From NCBI GenBank assembly GCA_027451645.1, contig DAIDIX010000036.1, positions 1-11,066 of the forward strand: a stretch of 11,066 bases of DNA. The letters run 5' to 3'. Under the pieces are notes generated by a model that worked only from the letters and a program-made list of their open reading frames with translations, did not search any database and had not been told where the DNA came from. Source of the DNA: Candidatus Dormiibacterota bacterium (GTDB lineage Bacteria > Chloroflexota > Dormibacteria > Aeolococcales > Aeolococcaceae). Made by a program: the position numbers and the translations under genes. Positions within the stretch are counted from its first letter, which is position 1. Every line of letters begins with the position of its first letter. Shown here piece after piece: positions 1 through 6,888 of the stretch.

Positions 1-582
1 GGCCTCGCGATTGGCCTGTTTGGTCCCCTGTTCACTGTCTTCGCTTCCGTGAGTGCCCCTGTGGCAACGGGAACATTCCTGAATTCACTCACTGGCGTAC
101 TTGCAGCGGGATCCCTCTGTATTGGCAGCATTGTCGGAACAGCTGCAGTCATCATCTGGCCGCATGAAACTGCATCCAGCAGAAGGGAAGCTGCACACCT
201 CCTCCTGCTCCTTGGACTCCTTGGAACTGTGGCAGGCTCCCTTTTCCTCGGATATGCAGCTGTCGTGCAGGATCCTGCTGTCGCACCGTTTACCAGCACT
301 TTTGTTGATGCGCTCATTGGCGGAGTCACATTGGCTGCAGCAGTCGCATCCTTTCTTTTTGCTTCTGCAGCATCCCACCCGGCAGCACGAAGGGTTGGCA
401 CTGGAGCAGGTGCAGCGCTTGTGAGCTGGGCTGCTGCTGCCATCCTTGCAGCAGTTGGCATTACCTACCCGAGCACTGCACTCAGTCTGACAGCTGCCAT
501 CCTTGGATGCATCGGTGCTGCTTTCCTCACTGCAAGTCTCTTCCTTACTTCACATGGCAGTGCAGCAGAAAAGTCCTCATAG
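1..582 (+). CDS. Polytopic membrane protein, 5' end outside window
   Basis: The reading frame is open from base 1 and ends at TAG 580-582, so the gene begins upstream of the window. A GTG at 49 is possible as a start, but the sequence before it encodes another hydrophobic stretch in the same frame and has no ribosome site, so it is more likely internal. The visible 193 residues are almost entirely hydrophobic and form about six membrane helices, split by short polar loops (for example HETASSRREA near residue 55 of the visible part, and SHPAARR). The tail is short and hydrophilic (HGSAAEKSS). It is very rich in Ala, Leu, Gly and Thr and has no charged residues inside the helices and no motif I recognise. 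A transporter-like or structural integral membrane protein is possible; no function is assigned. Confidence 0.8.
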   Translation, partial: GLAIGLFGPLFTVFASVSAPVATGTFLNSLTGVLAAGSLCIGSIVGTAAVIIWPHETASSRREAAHLLLLLGLLGTVAGSLFLGYAAVVQDPAVAPFTSTFVDALIGGVTLAAAVASFLFASAASHPAARRVGTGAGAALVSWAAAAILAAVGITYPSTALSLTAAILGCIGAAFLTASLFLTSHGSAAEKSS

Positions 583-972
583 CCTGGGTACCGCAGCCTC
601 CTGCAATCGGGGCATTCCCTTCAAGGACAGCCGGAAGACGCACTTTGCTGCTGGAATGCTGAGCTGGGCTGAGAGGAATCGCCTTCGGGGGGCCCGGCTC
701 TTGGCCGTACGCCAGAAGTGAGCTTCCAACTGCCGTACCTATGCGAGAATGCATGCCACTCCTGCAGCAAAGGGGACAGTCCGCAGCTCCCCCGATACGT
801 CATCTCGTCCGCATGGGATGGGCCAATAGCTGCAGTGGAGACGCTCGTCTGTCTCAGCCGTTTCCGCAATCTCGTGTCATCGCACACCACTTCGCTCAGG
901 TTCCACGTTTTCATGTGAGCAGGTACGGGTATGTCTCATAACGCTGTATCTATTCCCATCGAAGGAGTTCCC
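583..972. other. 390-bp intergenic region, no convincing gene
   Basis: Open frames in this stretch are short, have no ribosome sites and give random-looking proteins. The first part (581-699) can fold into an imperfect rod: a 7-bp stem with one bulge (581-588 with 693-699), a 4-bp stem (597-600 with 673-676) and a 7-bp stem GCATTCC/GGAATGC (612-618 with 653-659). No T-run follows, so it is not a standard terminator. The 5' leader and promoter of the peroxiredoxin gene must lie in the second part, but I see no strong -35/-10 pair. Confidence 0.5.
962..967 (+). promoter_or_regulatory. Shine-Dalgarno site that sets the peroxiredoxin start
   Basis: AAGGAG lies 5 bases before the ATG at 973. The longer in-frame ATG at 931 has only weak purine sequence in front of it. 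This makes 973 the better start. Confidence 0.75.
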
Positions 973-1644
973 ATGCATTCAGAAATGCAACGGCTGCTGA
1001 CTGAACGGCGTGCTGCATCGCGGGCAAAGGCTACACCTGAACGGCTTGCTGTCATGGATCGGGCTCTTCATGATCTTGAGAGATCTGGAATACAGGATTC
1101 AAGCCTGCAGGTCGGCATGAAGGCAGCTGACTTCGCCCTCCCCTCAGCAGCGGGCGAAAATGTCAGACTCTCCAGCATTCTCTCCCACGGTCCAGCAGTG
1201 CTCGCCTTCTACCGTGGCCAGTGGTGCCCGTACTGCTCAATTGAGCTTCGTGTCCTGCAGACAAGGCTCGAGGATTTCCGGAGAGAGCATGCAACACTTG
1301 TTGGAATCTCTCCGCAGACACCTGACAACAGTCTCTCAACCACTGAACTGATGGATCTTGCATTTCCTGTCCTGTCGGATGCGGGCAATGCAGTAGCTGA
1401 ACAGTTTGGTATCGTCTTTGAGCTGCCTGAGGACCTCCAGCATGCGTACTCAACCATGGGTATCGATCTCGCCAGTGCAAATGGAGATTCCTCCTACAGA
1501 CTTCCCATTCCGGCAACGTTTGTCGTTGCACAGGATTTCACGATTGCCTGGAGGTTTGTGGAACCGGACTATACGAAGAGGGCTGATCCAGATGATGTTC
1601 TTGCTGCAGTGAGGACAGTCACGAGTGCTACAGTACATCCCTGA
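973..1644 (+). CDS. Peroxiredoxin-like AhpC/TSA family protein
   Basis: The product (223 aa) is a thioredoxin-fold protein of the AhpC/TSA (peroxiredoxin-like) family, expected to reduce peroxides or act as a thiol oxidoreductase in the cytosol. No signal peptide or membrane helix is present. Residues 1-45 are a helical charged region. The thioredoxin fold starts with VGMKAADFALPSAAGENVRL (47-66), followed by the strand AVLAFYRGQWCPYC. This places the redox cysteines at C85 and C88 (WCPYC), the pattern seen in the peroxiredoxin-like group whose members carry CPxC. LVGISPQTPDNS and FPVLSDAGNAVAEQFGI are further typical family segments, and IPATFVVAQDFTIAWRFVEPDY ends the fold. The start at 973 is chosen because of the AAGGAG at 962-967; an ATG at 931 would add 14 residues. 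It stands alone on the plus strand with 285 bp to the next gene. The substrate is not known. Confidence 0.9.
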   Translation: MHSEMQRLLTERRAASRAKATPERLAVMDRALHDLERSGIQDSSLQVGMKAADFALPSAAGENVRLSSILSHGPAVLAFYRGQWCPYCSIELRVLQTRLEDFRREHATLVGISPQTPDNSLSTTELMDLAFPVLSDAGNAVAEQFGIVFELPEDLQHAYSTMGIDLASANGDSSYRLPIPATFVVAQDFTIAWRFVEPDYTKRADPDDVLAAVRTVTSATVHP

Positions 1645-1929
1645 GCATGCTGTGACATTCTCACGGAACAGATCCTCAGGGAAGCCTTCCCTGCACCAGC
1701 TGCAGCATCACGAAGACATTTGATGACACGTTTTACTCGCATTTTTTTGAAGGATGATATTGTCCGTGACACGTCCGTGCAGGACCAGTACGCTATGAGA
1801 TGTCAGTTCTTTATCAAGAACGGCACGCTCCGGGAGGGGGTTCCCGATGCAGGCGCACGCTACAGTGTCTACCACTGAAGCATTCTGGGGGGAACGCGCT
1901 TGCTGGCATTGATATCTTGAGATCACTCA

Positions 1930-2610
1930 ATGCCGCACGCCCTCACGAACCAGCAGATGCAGGCACCGAGCGCCTTCCCTTCATTCGAAAGGGAGCATGG
2001 AGATACTGTGACACTCGAATTTGAAGCAATTTCCCCGCTCATGCCAGCAGATGCCTCAACCCGGCAGGATCTCCTGCGGCTGGCATCATCTGCCGATGAC
2101 CCGTATGCCCGTACCACAGCACTTCATATAACAGCCTCAGCCTACATCATCTGTCCAGCAGCACAAAGCGTGCTCATACGGTGGCACTCAGTTGTCAGAA
2201 ACTGGATTCAGGTGGGTGGACATGTTGATGCAGACGACATGAATCCGCTTGATGCAGCTCTTCGTGAGGCGCAGGAAGAGACTGGCCTTCCTGATCTCAT
2301 CCCCCTTTGCACCCCCACTCCGTGGGTCCCCTTGCAGGCAGTCACTGTCGTAGTGCCTTCCTCACCGAAGGAAAGGAGCCATCAGCACCTCGACCTCCGC
2401 TATCTGCTGAGAACGCTCCTTCCTGAAGCAAGCGAACCGGAACATGAGGACAATCCTGTGCGCTGGATTACATACGAAGCAGCAGAGTCTGAGGTTTCCG
2501 ACCACACAGTGCTCGCGGGAATACGGATGATTGCCACACTCTCAGAGCGCACGGACAGGTTTCGAGGAAATCACGAGCATGTCCTTCAGGAGCTGCTGCA
2601 GACTCAGTAA
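1930..2610 (+). CDS. NUDIX hydrolase
   Basis: The 226-aa product is a cytosolic NUDIX-fold enzyme; such enzymes hydrolyse nucleoside diphosphates linked to another group, using Mg2+ bound by the Nudix box. The box is at residues 97-120 (GGHVDADDMNPLDAALREAQ..., ending EETGL), with the REAQEETGL core intact. One extra residue lies between the first Gly and the usual Glu position, which is occupied by D/M rather than Glu. The upstream strand HITASAYIICP...VLIRWHSVVRNWIQ and the downstream HQHLDLRYLL match a subgroup often annotated only as NUDIX hydrolase. The substrate cannot be read from this. The start is uncertain: the ATG at 1930 has no good ribosome site, and M38 (2041) is an alternative. 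The stop overlaps the convergent RidA-family gene by 7 bp, so the two mRNAs must overlap at their 3' ends. Confidence 0.88.
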   Translation: MPHALTNQQMQAPSAFPSFEREHGDTVTLEFEAISPLMPADASTRQDLLRLASSADDPYARTTALHITASAYIICPAAQSVLIRWHSVVRNWIQVGGHVDADDMNPLDAALREAQEETGLPDLIPLCTPTPWVPLQAVTVVVPSSPKERSHQHLDLRYLLRTLLPEASEPEHEDNPVRWITYEAAESEVSDHTVLAGIRMIATLSERTDRFRGNHEHVLQELLQTQ

Positions 2611-3071
2611 CCATCAGCAATGGAGCAGATCATGTCTATCTCCAGCGCTGCACCCATCGGAAGTTCCGGTACGCCAAATGCACTGCGGGCATGCACACCC
2701 TTTTCTCCCCAGAGAACAGCGAGCACATCGGATGCACCGTTGAGCACTGCAGACTGCTGAACAAATGTCGGGGTAGATTTCACCATTCCTGTCAGTTTGA
2801 GTATCTGGGCAACACCATCCAGTGTCCCTATCGACTTTCTGACAGTACTCAGGAGATCGAGGGCAGTGAGACGGGCAAGCTCGTATCCCTGCTCGTGATT
2901 GATATTGTCGCCGAGTCTGCCAACAACTGGCTTCCCCTCACGACGGCATACATGCCCTGATACAAAAAGCAGCTGACCCCACCGTACTGCAGGAGCGTAG
3001 TTTCCTGCTGGCGGAATTGGCTCAGGAAGAACTATTCCACCTTCCACAAGTCGCTGTTCAATATTTGGCAT
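2604..3071 (-). CDS. RidA/YjgF/YER057c family protein (putative enamine/imine deaminase)
   Basis: The 155-aa product belongs to the RidA (YjgF/L-PSP) family, small trimeric cytosolic proteins, several of which hydrolyse reactive enamine/imine intermediates made by PLP enzymes. Family features are the N-terminal LPEPIPPAGNYAPAVRWG segment, the strand LLFVSGHV (34-41), the helix with YELARLTALDLL (63-74), the ILKLTGMV strand, LNGASDVL, and the C-terminal HARSAFGVPELPMGAALEID. Arg129 in that last segment aligns with the catalytic Arg105 of E. coli RidA. The length and the PPAGNYAPAVR opening resemble the longer branch of the family rather than classical RidA, so the exact reaction is open. AGGGAG at 3081-3086 lies 9 bases before the ATG. 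It is 29 bp downstream of ccsB on the same strand and probably cotranscribed. Its end overlaps the NUDIX gene. Confidence 0.9.
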   Translation of the reverse strand: MPNIEQRLVEGGIVLPEPIPPAGNYAPAVRWGQLLFVSGHVCRREGKPVVGRLGDNINHEQGYELARLTALDLLSTVRKSIGTLDGVAQILKLTGMVKSTPTFVQQSAVLNGASDVLAVLWGEKGVHARSAFGVPELPMGAALEIDMICSIADGY

Positions 3072-3100
3072 CTGTATGTTCTCCCTCTCTCAGGTCGTAA

Positions 3101-4135
3101 TCAGGCTCGAGCGTAGGAGTGTAGTCCCACAATCCACAAGTTTACTGCGTAGAGCGTCACAATCAAGGCAGCAAATCCAAATGCTGTTATCACTGCTGCC
3201 CTTTTCTCCTTCCAGCCAAAGGTCACACGTGCATGGAGATAGATTGCAAAGATTGCCCAGGTGATGAAGGCGAATGTCTCCTTCGGATCCCATCCCCAAT
3301 ACCGGCCCCATGCCTCCTCTCCCCAGATTGCACCGCAGATGACTCCAAATGTCCAAACAGGGAATCCAACCATGACAAAGCGATAGCTCATGCTGTCGAG
3401 CCATGCTGCGCCTGGAAGTCCATCAGCAATGGAGGCAATAATGCCACGATGACCTGCAGCTGCCATGCGAGCACTTCCCTCACTGTCTCCTGTTTCCAGT
3501 GCACCTGCAGCAGGAATGTCCATCGTTCCTCCTGCAGCACTCCCTCCAGCAACTGCAAAGGCAAGCTGCTGTTCCGACTTTGCACTACGGAGTGCAGAAA
3601 TCTTCTTTCCTCGCGACGGGGTGGCGCCACCATCTCGCTTGTCAGTCCATGACTTCAGCAGATATGCCATGGCAAAGAAGAATGAGAAGGTGAGTATGGC
3701 TGAGGCTGTAGCCATTGCAGTGACATGGATTGTGAGCCAGTAGCTATGGAGAGCAGGAACTAGATTTCCCGGTGGCTCATACAGCACATAACCCACGCCA
3801 AGAAGTGCGATTGCCACACCAGCAGAAGGGAGACCTATCATCCTCTGACGTGTACGAATGCACAGGCCAATGGCACAGGACATCAGGATGAAGGAAATCC
3901 CCATTGAGTATTCATACATGTTGCCAAGTGGCCAGTGATGTCCCTCAATACCGCGCAGGATGATTGACACCAGCTGGAAGGGCCAGCCAATGCACATGGC
4001 AGCAAGACCAATTTTCGTCAGCACATCCTTCCGGACAGCCAGGTATGCAACGAAACAGACGAAGGCCAAGAGATACCATGCGAGTGTAATCCAGAACAGA
4101 TCTAGTGACAGTGGAGCTGGACCCTGTGAACCCAT
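3101..4135 (-). CDS. ccsB: Cytochrome c biogenesis protein CcsB/ResC type (CcsA family)
   Basis: The 344-aa product is an integral membrane haem-handling protein of System II cytochrome c assembly, which with its ResB/CcsB1 partner exports haem and attaches it to apocytochromes. It has about eight predicted helices. The hallmark Trp-rich motif is at 271-286 (WGEEAWGRYWGWDPKE), followed by TFAFITWAIFAIYLHAR. Family His residues are seen at H137 (SYWLTIHVTAM) and H339 (LHSYARA), and NMYEYSMG (72-79) matches the conserved early loop. Between the helix ending at about 160 and the one starting near 250 there is an Ala/Gly/Ser-rich loop of about 85 residues, longer than usual. A GAGGGGG ribosome site is 8 bases before the ATG. 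It lies between htrA and the RidA gene on the minus strand. No ResB, thioredoxin (ResA) or apocytochrome gene is in the window. Naming varies (ccsA, ccsB, resC) by organism. Confidence 0.93.
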   Translation of the reverse strand: MGSQGPAPLSLDLFWITLAWYLLAFVCFVAYLAVRKDVLTKIGLAAMCIGWPFQLVSIILRGIEGHHWPLGNMYEYSMGISFILMSCAIGLCIRTRQRMIGLPSAGVAIALLGVGYVLYEPPGNLVPALHSYWLTIHVTAMATASAILTFSFFFAMAYLLKSWTDKRDGGATPSRGKKISALRSAKSEQQLAFAVAGGSAAGGTMDIPAAGALETGDSEGSARMAAAGHRGIIASIADGLPGAAWLDSMSYRFVMVGFPVWTFGVICGAIWGEEAWGRYWGWDPKETFAFITWAIFAIYLHARVTFGWKEKRAAVITAFGFAALIVTLYAVNLWIVGLHSYARA

Positions 4136-4172
4136 CGACTTTCCCCCTCAACCTTGGCGAACAGGAGCAGCA

Positions 4173-4208
4173 AGGAACGTAGTGGAACGAACATCCCACT
4201 ACGTTCCT
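4173..4208. repeat. 13-bp perfect inverted repeat between htrA and ccsB
   Basis: AGGAACGTAGTGG (4173-4185) pairs perfectly with CCACTACGTTCCT (4196-4208) around a 10-base loop. Looser pairing extends outward on both sides (CAGCA.. with ..GCTG). It lies in the 93-bp gap between two genes on the minus strand, 21 bp past the htrA stop. On the minus strand no T-run follows the hairpin, so it does not look like a complete intrinsic terminator. It may stabilise or process the mRNA, act as a partial terminator, or be a protein site. Confidence 0.7.
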
Positions 4209-4228
4209 GCTGTTGTTCTCAGCTTACT

Positions 4229-5302
4229 TTATCCAGGATACTCCCCGAGTGTCACTTGGTAGGTCTTGGATGACCCGTCAGCCTGTGTCACGACAATCGG
4301 GACAGTCTGTCCCGGCTTCAGGTTTGCAAGGATCTCGCTCAGCGACTGGGTATCCGTCACGGCCTGTCCATCAAGACTCGTTATGGTGTCTCCAGCCTTG
4401 ATGCCTGCCAGTGCAGCTGGCTTCCCAGCAATGACACTCACGACATAGACACCAGACCCCTGCTGGAGTGTCTGTGCCTGTATGCCGATGTACGCACGGC
4501 CAGAGTTGGTCACTGTGCCACTCTGTACAAGCTGCGTCGCAATTGTCCGTACTGTATTGCTCGGGATGGCAAATCCTATTCCTGCAGCAGCTCCACCCAG
4601 CTGCTGGTCCACAAGACCAAGTGTGGGAATTCCGACAACATTGCCATTGAGATCTACAAGCGCACCTCCACTGTTGCCTGGGTTGATGGGTGCACTCGTC
4701 TGGATGACATCACTGAGCGTTGTTCCTGACTGGCTCTCGGTGACCGTCCTCCCAAGGGCACTGATGATGCCTTCAGTCACACTGCTGTTCAGGCCGAGGG
4801 GATTCCCGATGGCGAGAACGAGGTCTCCAACCTGGAGCTTGCTCGAGTCAGCAAATGTTGCTGGCGAGAGTCCTGTTGCATTGATATGGACTACTGCGAG
4901 ATCGTCCTCTGGAAAGGTACCTTTCACTGTCGCTGGGTAGTGCTTGCCGTTGGTAAGTACCACCTGGAGGTTCGTTCCTCCTGCAATGACATGGTAATTC
5001 GTGACAATGTCGCCATTTCCGTCAAAGACGATACCTGACCCCAGGCCCTGGTCCGTCTCCACCTCGACAACGGAAGGGTTCACTCGCGCCACTACATTGA
5101 TGAAATTCTGCTGGAGAGTGGCAGCCTGTGTGCCTGGAGAGAGTGATCCTGCTGCAGGTGCAGGACTCAATGACACATGTGGCGATGCTGTGGAACCGGG
5201 ATTCGATCCTGCTGTTCCGCATCCGGCAAGTGCAATGCCGAGTGCCAGTGCAGCAAGTCCGGCATGCACTCGCGGTATACCTGATAGGTGTAGTGCTTTC
5301 AC
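4229..5302 (-). CDS. HtrA/DegP-type serine protease with PDZ domain, lipoprotein
   Basis: The 357-aa product is an S1C-family protease (HtrA/DegP/DegS type) acting outside the cytoplasmic membrane on damaged or regulatory proteins. The N-terminus (residues 1-28) is a lipoprotein signal with lipobox LAGC, lipidated Cys28, followed by a flexible Ser/Pro/Gly linker to about 60. The protease domain covers about 65-260, with catalytic His104 (TNYHVI), Asp134 (EDDLAVV) and Ser211 (INPGNSGGAL). A single PDZ domain covers about 265-355 (AYIGIQAQ..., GVYVVSVIAGKPAALAGIKAGDTI). The single PDZ is DegS/HtrA-like rather than two-PDZ DegP. The start is GTG (5302-5300), supported by AAGGAG at 5309-5314, 6 bases upstream. 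It heads a minus-strand series with ccsB and the RidA gene and is divergent from the exported-protein gene at 5537. All catalytic residues are present, so an active enzyme is expected. Confidence 0.95.
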   Translation of the reverse strand: MKALHLSGIPRVHAGLAALALGIALAGCGTAGSNPGSTASPHVSLSPAPAAGSLSPGTQAATLQQNFINVVARVNPSVVEVETDQGLGSGIVFDGNGDIVTNYHVIAGGTNLQVVLTNGKHYPATVKGTFPEDDLAVVHINATGLSPATFADSSKLQVGDLVLAIGNPLGLNSSVTEGIISALGRTVTESQSGTTLSDVIQTSAPINPGNSGGALVDLNGNVVGIPTLGLVDQQLGGAAAGIGFAIPSNTVRTIATQLVQSGTVTNSGRAYIGIQAQTLQQGSGVYVVSVIAGKPAALAGIKAGDTITSLDGQAVTDTQSLSEILANLKPGQTVPIVVTQADGSSKTYQVTLGEYPG

Positions 5303-5308
5303 TGTGCT

Positions 5309-5314
5309 CTCCTT
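5309..5314 (-). promoter_or_regulatory. Shine-Dalgarno site of the htrA-type gene
   Basis: On the minus strand AAGGAG lies 6 bases before a GTG start at 5302-5300. This supports the use of GTG here and the full lipoprotein signal peptide. Confidence 0.75.
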
Positions 5315-5536
5315 GATTTAGAAGCTGCATGTGTGGGCAACACGATGCAGTGGGGACTGGGAAGTTGTCTGTCCAGTTGTCACTATTGCATGATCCAGCT
5401 TTCACAGAGATTACGATATTTGGTCTGGGTCAACGCAGCCCGAAGACGACATTTCTGTTGTGCTAAGGTTAGGGGGCATCTTCACAGATGCGGAGCAGCT
5501 CTGCACCTGACAGTAGATCCGCAGCTCTCAGACGAC

Positions 5537-6178
5537 ATGCCTTCATCACCATCCTCACGAAACAAGCCGCACGCCCGCACTCCAGCACGATCTGCTGCCC
5601 CTGCACAGAGGCCGTGGTGGAAGGAGCGACTGGTGACCATGCCTGTCATCGTCATAGTGCTATTCATTGCATTCGTCATTGGCATCCGGCTTGCATCATC
5701 GTCATTCTCCCCTTCAGCTCCCACCATTGATCATCTCCCGTGCTCCACTGCACCGCAATCCGCAGCTGCACTGGCCCACGTGGGAATCACAGCAGATGGA
5801 ACCTCGCGCACCATTCCTGCTGGAATAGGGTTTGTGAAGCCATGGTCCACAAACCAGGGGAGTGAGGGAACATACTCGGGAACAATCGTCATAGGCGGCA
5901 CCTGTGTATACCCTCTTACGACCCAGGCTCCAACCGGGCTCGTTCACATCCTCGGAAAGCCAAATGCCCACATGACCCTCGCAGCGTTCTTCGCCATCTG
6001 GCATCAGCCTCTCACTGCAGACCGTGCAGCAACATGGCACGGTCCAGTCACCATCTATGTAAATGGGAAGCGAACCAGTGCCCTCCCCTCAGCCATTCGG
6101 CTCACGAACCATACTGCTGTGGACATTGTGGTAGGTTCACCTTCTGCAGCACCAAAGCCGTATACGTTCCCCTCGTAG
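5537..6178 (+). CDS. Membrane-anchored exported protein of unknown function
   Basis: The likely product is 213 aa, starting at the ATG at 5537. The frame is open further upstream to 5333, but that extension is rich in Cys, His and Arg and looks non-coding. Residues 1-32 are polar and basic (cytoplasmic), 35-54 form one helix (MPVIVIVLFIAFVIGIRLAS), and the rest is outside the membrane. The outer part reads IPAGIGF (93-99), TGLVHILGKP (133-142), MTLAAFFAIWHQPLT (146-160), VTIYVNGK (171-178) and ends PKPYTFPS. From memory this resembles an uncharacterised family in Actinobacteria and Chloroflexota with the pattern IPAGIGI ... TGIIHIE ... FTLGDFFDIWGQPL ... VYVNG. In that family His-rich motifs (HIHAHL, WLHTHD) precede these parts; here they are missing, while two Cys (69, 123) are present. 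No ribosome site is obvious at 5537, so the start is tentative. Confidence 0.75.
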   Translation: MPSSPSSRNKPHARTPARSAAPAQRPWWKERLVTMPVIVIVLFIAFVIGIRLASSSFSPSAPTIDHLPCSTAPQSAAALAHVGITADGTSRTIPAGIGFVKPWSTNQGSEGTYSGTIVIGGTCVYPLTTQAPTGLVHILGKPNAHMTLAAFFAIWHQPLTADRAATWHGPVTIYVNGKRTSALPSAIRLTNHTAVDIVVGSPSAAPKPYTFPS

Positions 6179-6280
6179 CAACACGTCTCCCTCATTCCAA
6201 CATTCATGGTTTTTGTGGGAAAATGAAGCAAACACAGAATACATACCCGCTTTTGTAGCGTTCATGGAGAATCTACTGCA

Positions 6281-6454
6281 ATGAACCCATTTGTCATGGC
6301 TCAGGCACCTGGTCTGGTATTTGTCATCCTCATGCCTGTACTCATGCTTGGCTTGACCTTTCTTCTCACGTGGGCTCTGTACAGCATTCTCGGTGGACCC
6401 TTCCACCCATCTGCACCTCACAAGCAGTCCTCCCCCAAAGGCAAGCACGCCTAG
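6281..6454 (+). CDS. Small one-helix membrane protein, 57 aa
   Basis: ATG at 6281 to TAG at 6452-6454 encodes 57 residues. Residues about 11-37 are one long hydrophobic stretch (GLVFVILMPVLMLGLTFLLT followed by WALYSIL), enough for one membrane helix. The tail after about residue 38 is polar and basic (HPSAPHKQSSPKGKHA), so the C-terminus is probably cytoplasmic. GGAG at 6266-6269 lies 11 bases before the ATG, somewhat far for a ribosome site. The gene lies 102 bp after the exported-protein gene and 117 bp before the zinc-binding gene, all on the plus strand. The hydrophobic-then-basic pattern with sensible codon use supports a real gene. The role is unknown; small membrane proteins of this kind often modulate a larger membrane complex. 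Confidence 0.6.
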   Translation: MNPFVMAQAPGLVFVILMPVLMLGLTFLLTWALYSILGGPFHPSAPHKQSSPKGKHA

Positions 6455-6571
6455 GGCTATCCCGCCTATTCCGGCATCCACAGGATCGCACCTGCAGCCT
6501 GCTCTGCAGTACAATGAAAGATACATTTCTGTACATCAGTCTGATCACCAGTTTCGCAGAGGGTCTACTCC

Positions 6572-6769
6572 ATGGCAAACACAATCAAAGAGTCTAAGGG
6601 TGTTGCTTCCCAGTCAGGTGTACTGACACACCGCAGATGCCCTGTCTGCCAGCAGTACATGCGGCAGAATGAGATTGGTGTTGAGTTCATCTACAGGCAT
6701 GAGCGAAAGGCTGGCGAGCCACGTCGTGAGCGTGTTCTGAAGCACACGAAGAACTGCAAGGCTGCCTAG
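6572..6769 (+). CDS. Small putative zinc-binding protein, 65 aa
   Basis: The 65-residue product is hydrophilic and basic and carries Cys23-x2-Cys26 (RRCPVCQQYM) and His58-x3-Cys62 (LKHTKNC). These could form a C2HC zinc site or half of a zinc ribbon. The central part (EFIYRHERKAGEPRRERV) is strongly charged, which would suit nucleic-acid or protein binding. There is no signal peptide or membrane helix, so the protein is probably cytosolic. GAGGG a little more than 8 bases upstream is a fair ribosome site. It is the last of three plus-strand genes and faces the convergent anti-sigma gene with a 119-bp gap. I do not recognise the family, and metal binding is inferred only from the Cys/His spacing. 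Confidence 0.7.
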   Translation: MANTIKESKGVASQSGVLTHRRCPVCQQYMRQNEIGVEFIYRHERKAGEPRRERVLKHTKNCKAA

Positions 6770-6888
6770 TCTCCATTTCCCCTGCACGATCTTGAACCAT
6801 TGTCGCGAGATGTGCAGATGATACTCCCCCTTTTTTGAGGCCATTCTGCTGACCCCACACATTGGCTCACATATGGAGCTGCATGGTG

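Noticed and set aside
621..660. SRP RNA-like segment (GGACAGCCGGAAG)
   Set aside because: The GGAA loop is there, but the flanking symmetric loop sequence (AGCAG side) and the long helix of SRP RNA are missing.
931..972. Longer start (ATG 931) for the peroxiredoxin-like gene
   Set aside because: There is no good ribosome site before 931, while AAGGAG is placed 5 bases before ATG 973. The extra 14 residues are not part of the fold.
1831..1846. Short hairpin CGGGA/TCCCG in the 1645-1929 gap
   Set aside because: A 5-bp stem with a G-rich loop and no T-run is not enough for a terminator or riboswitch. I see nothing else in this 285-bp gap except the probable leader of the NUDIX gene.
4482..4940. 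Open frame of 152 residues opposite the htrA-type gene
   Set aside because: It lies wholly within a gene with intact catalytic motifs on the other strand, and its product matches nothing.
5333..5536. N-terminal extension of the exported protein
   Set aside because: It is rich in Cys, His, Arg and Trp without a signal peptide, lies in the likely promoter region shared with htrA, and puts the membrane helix far from the N-terminus.
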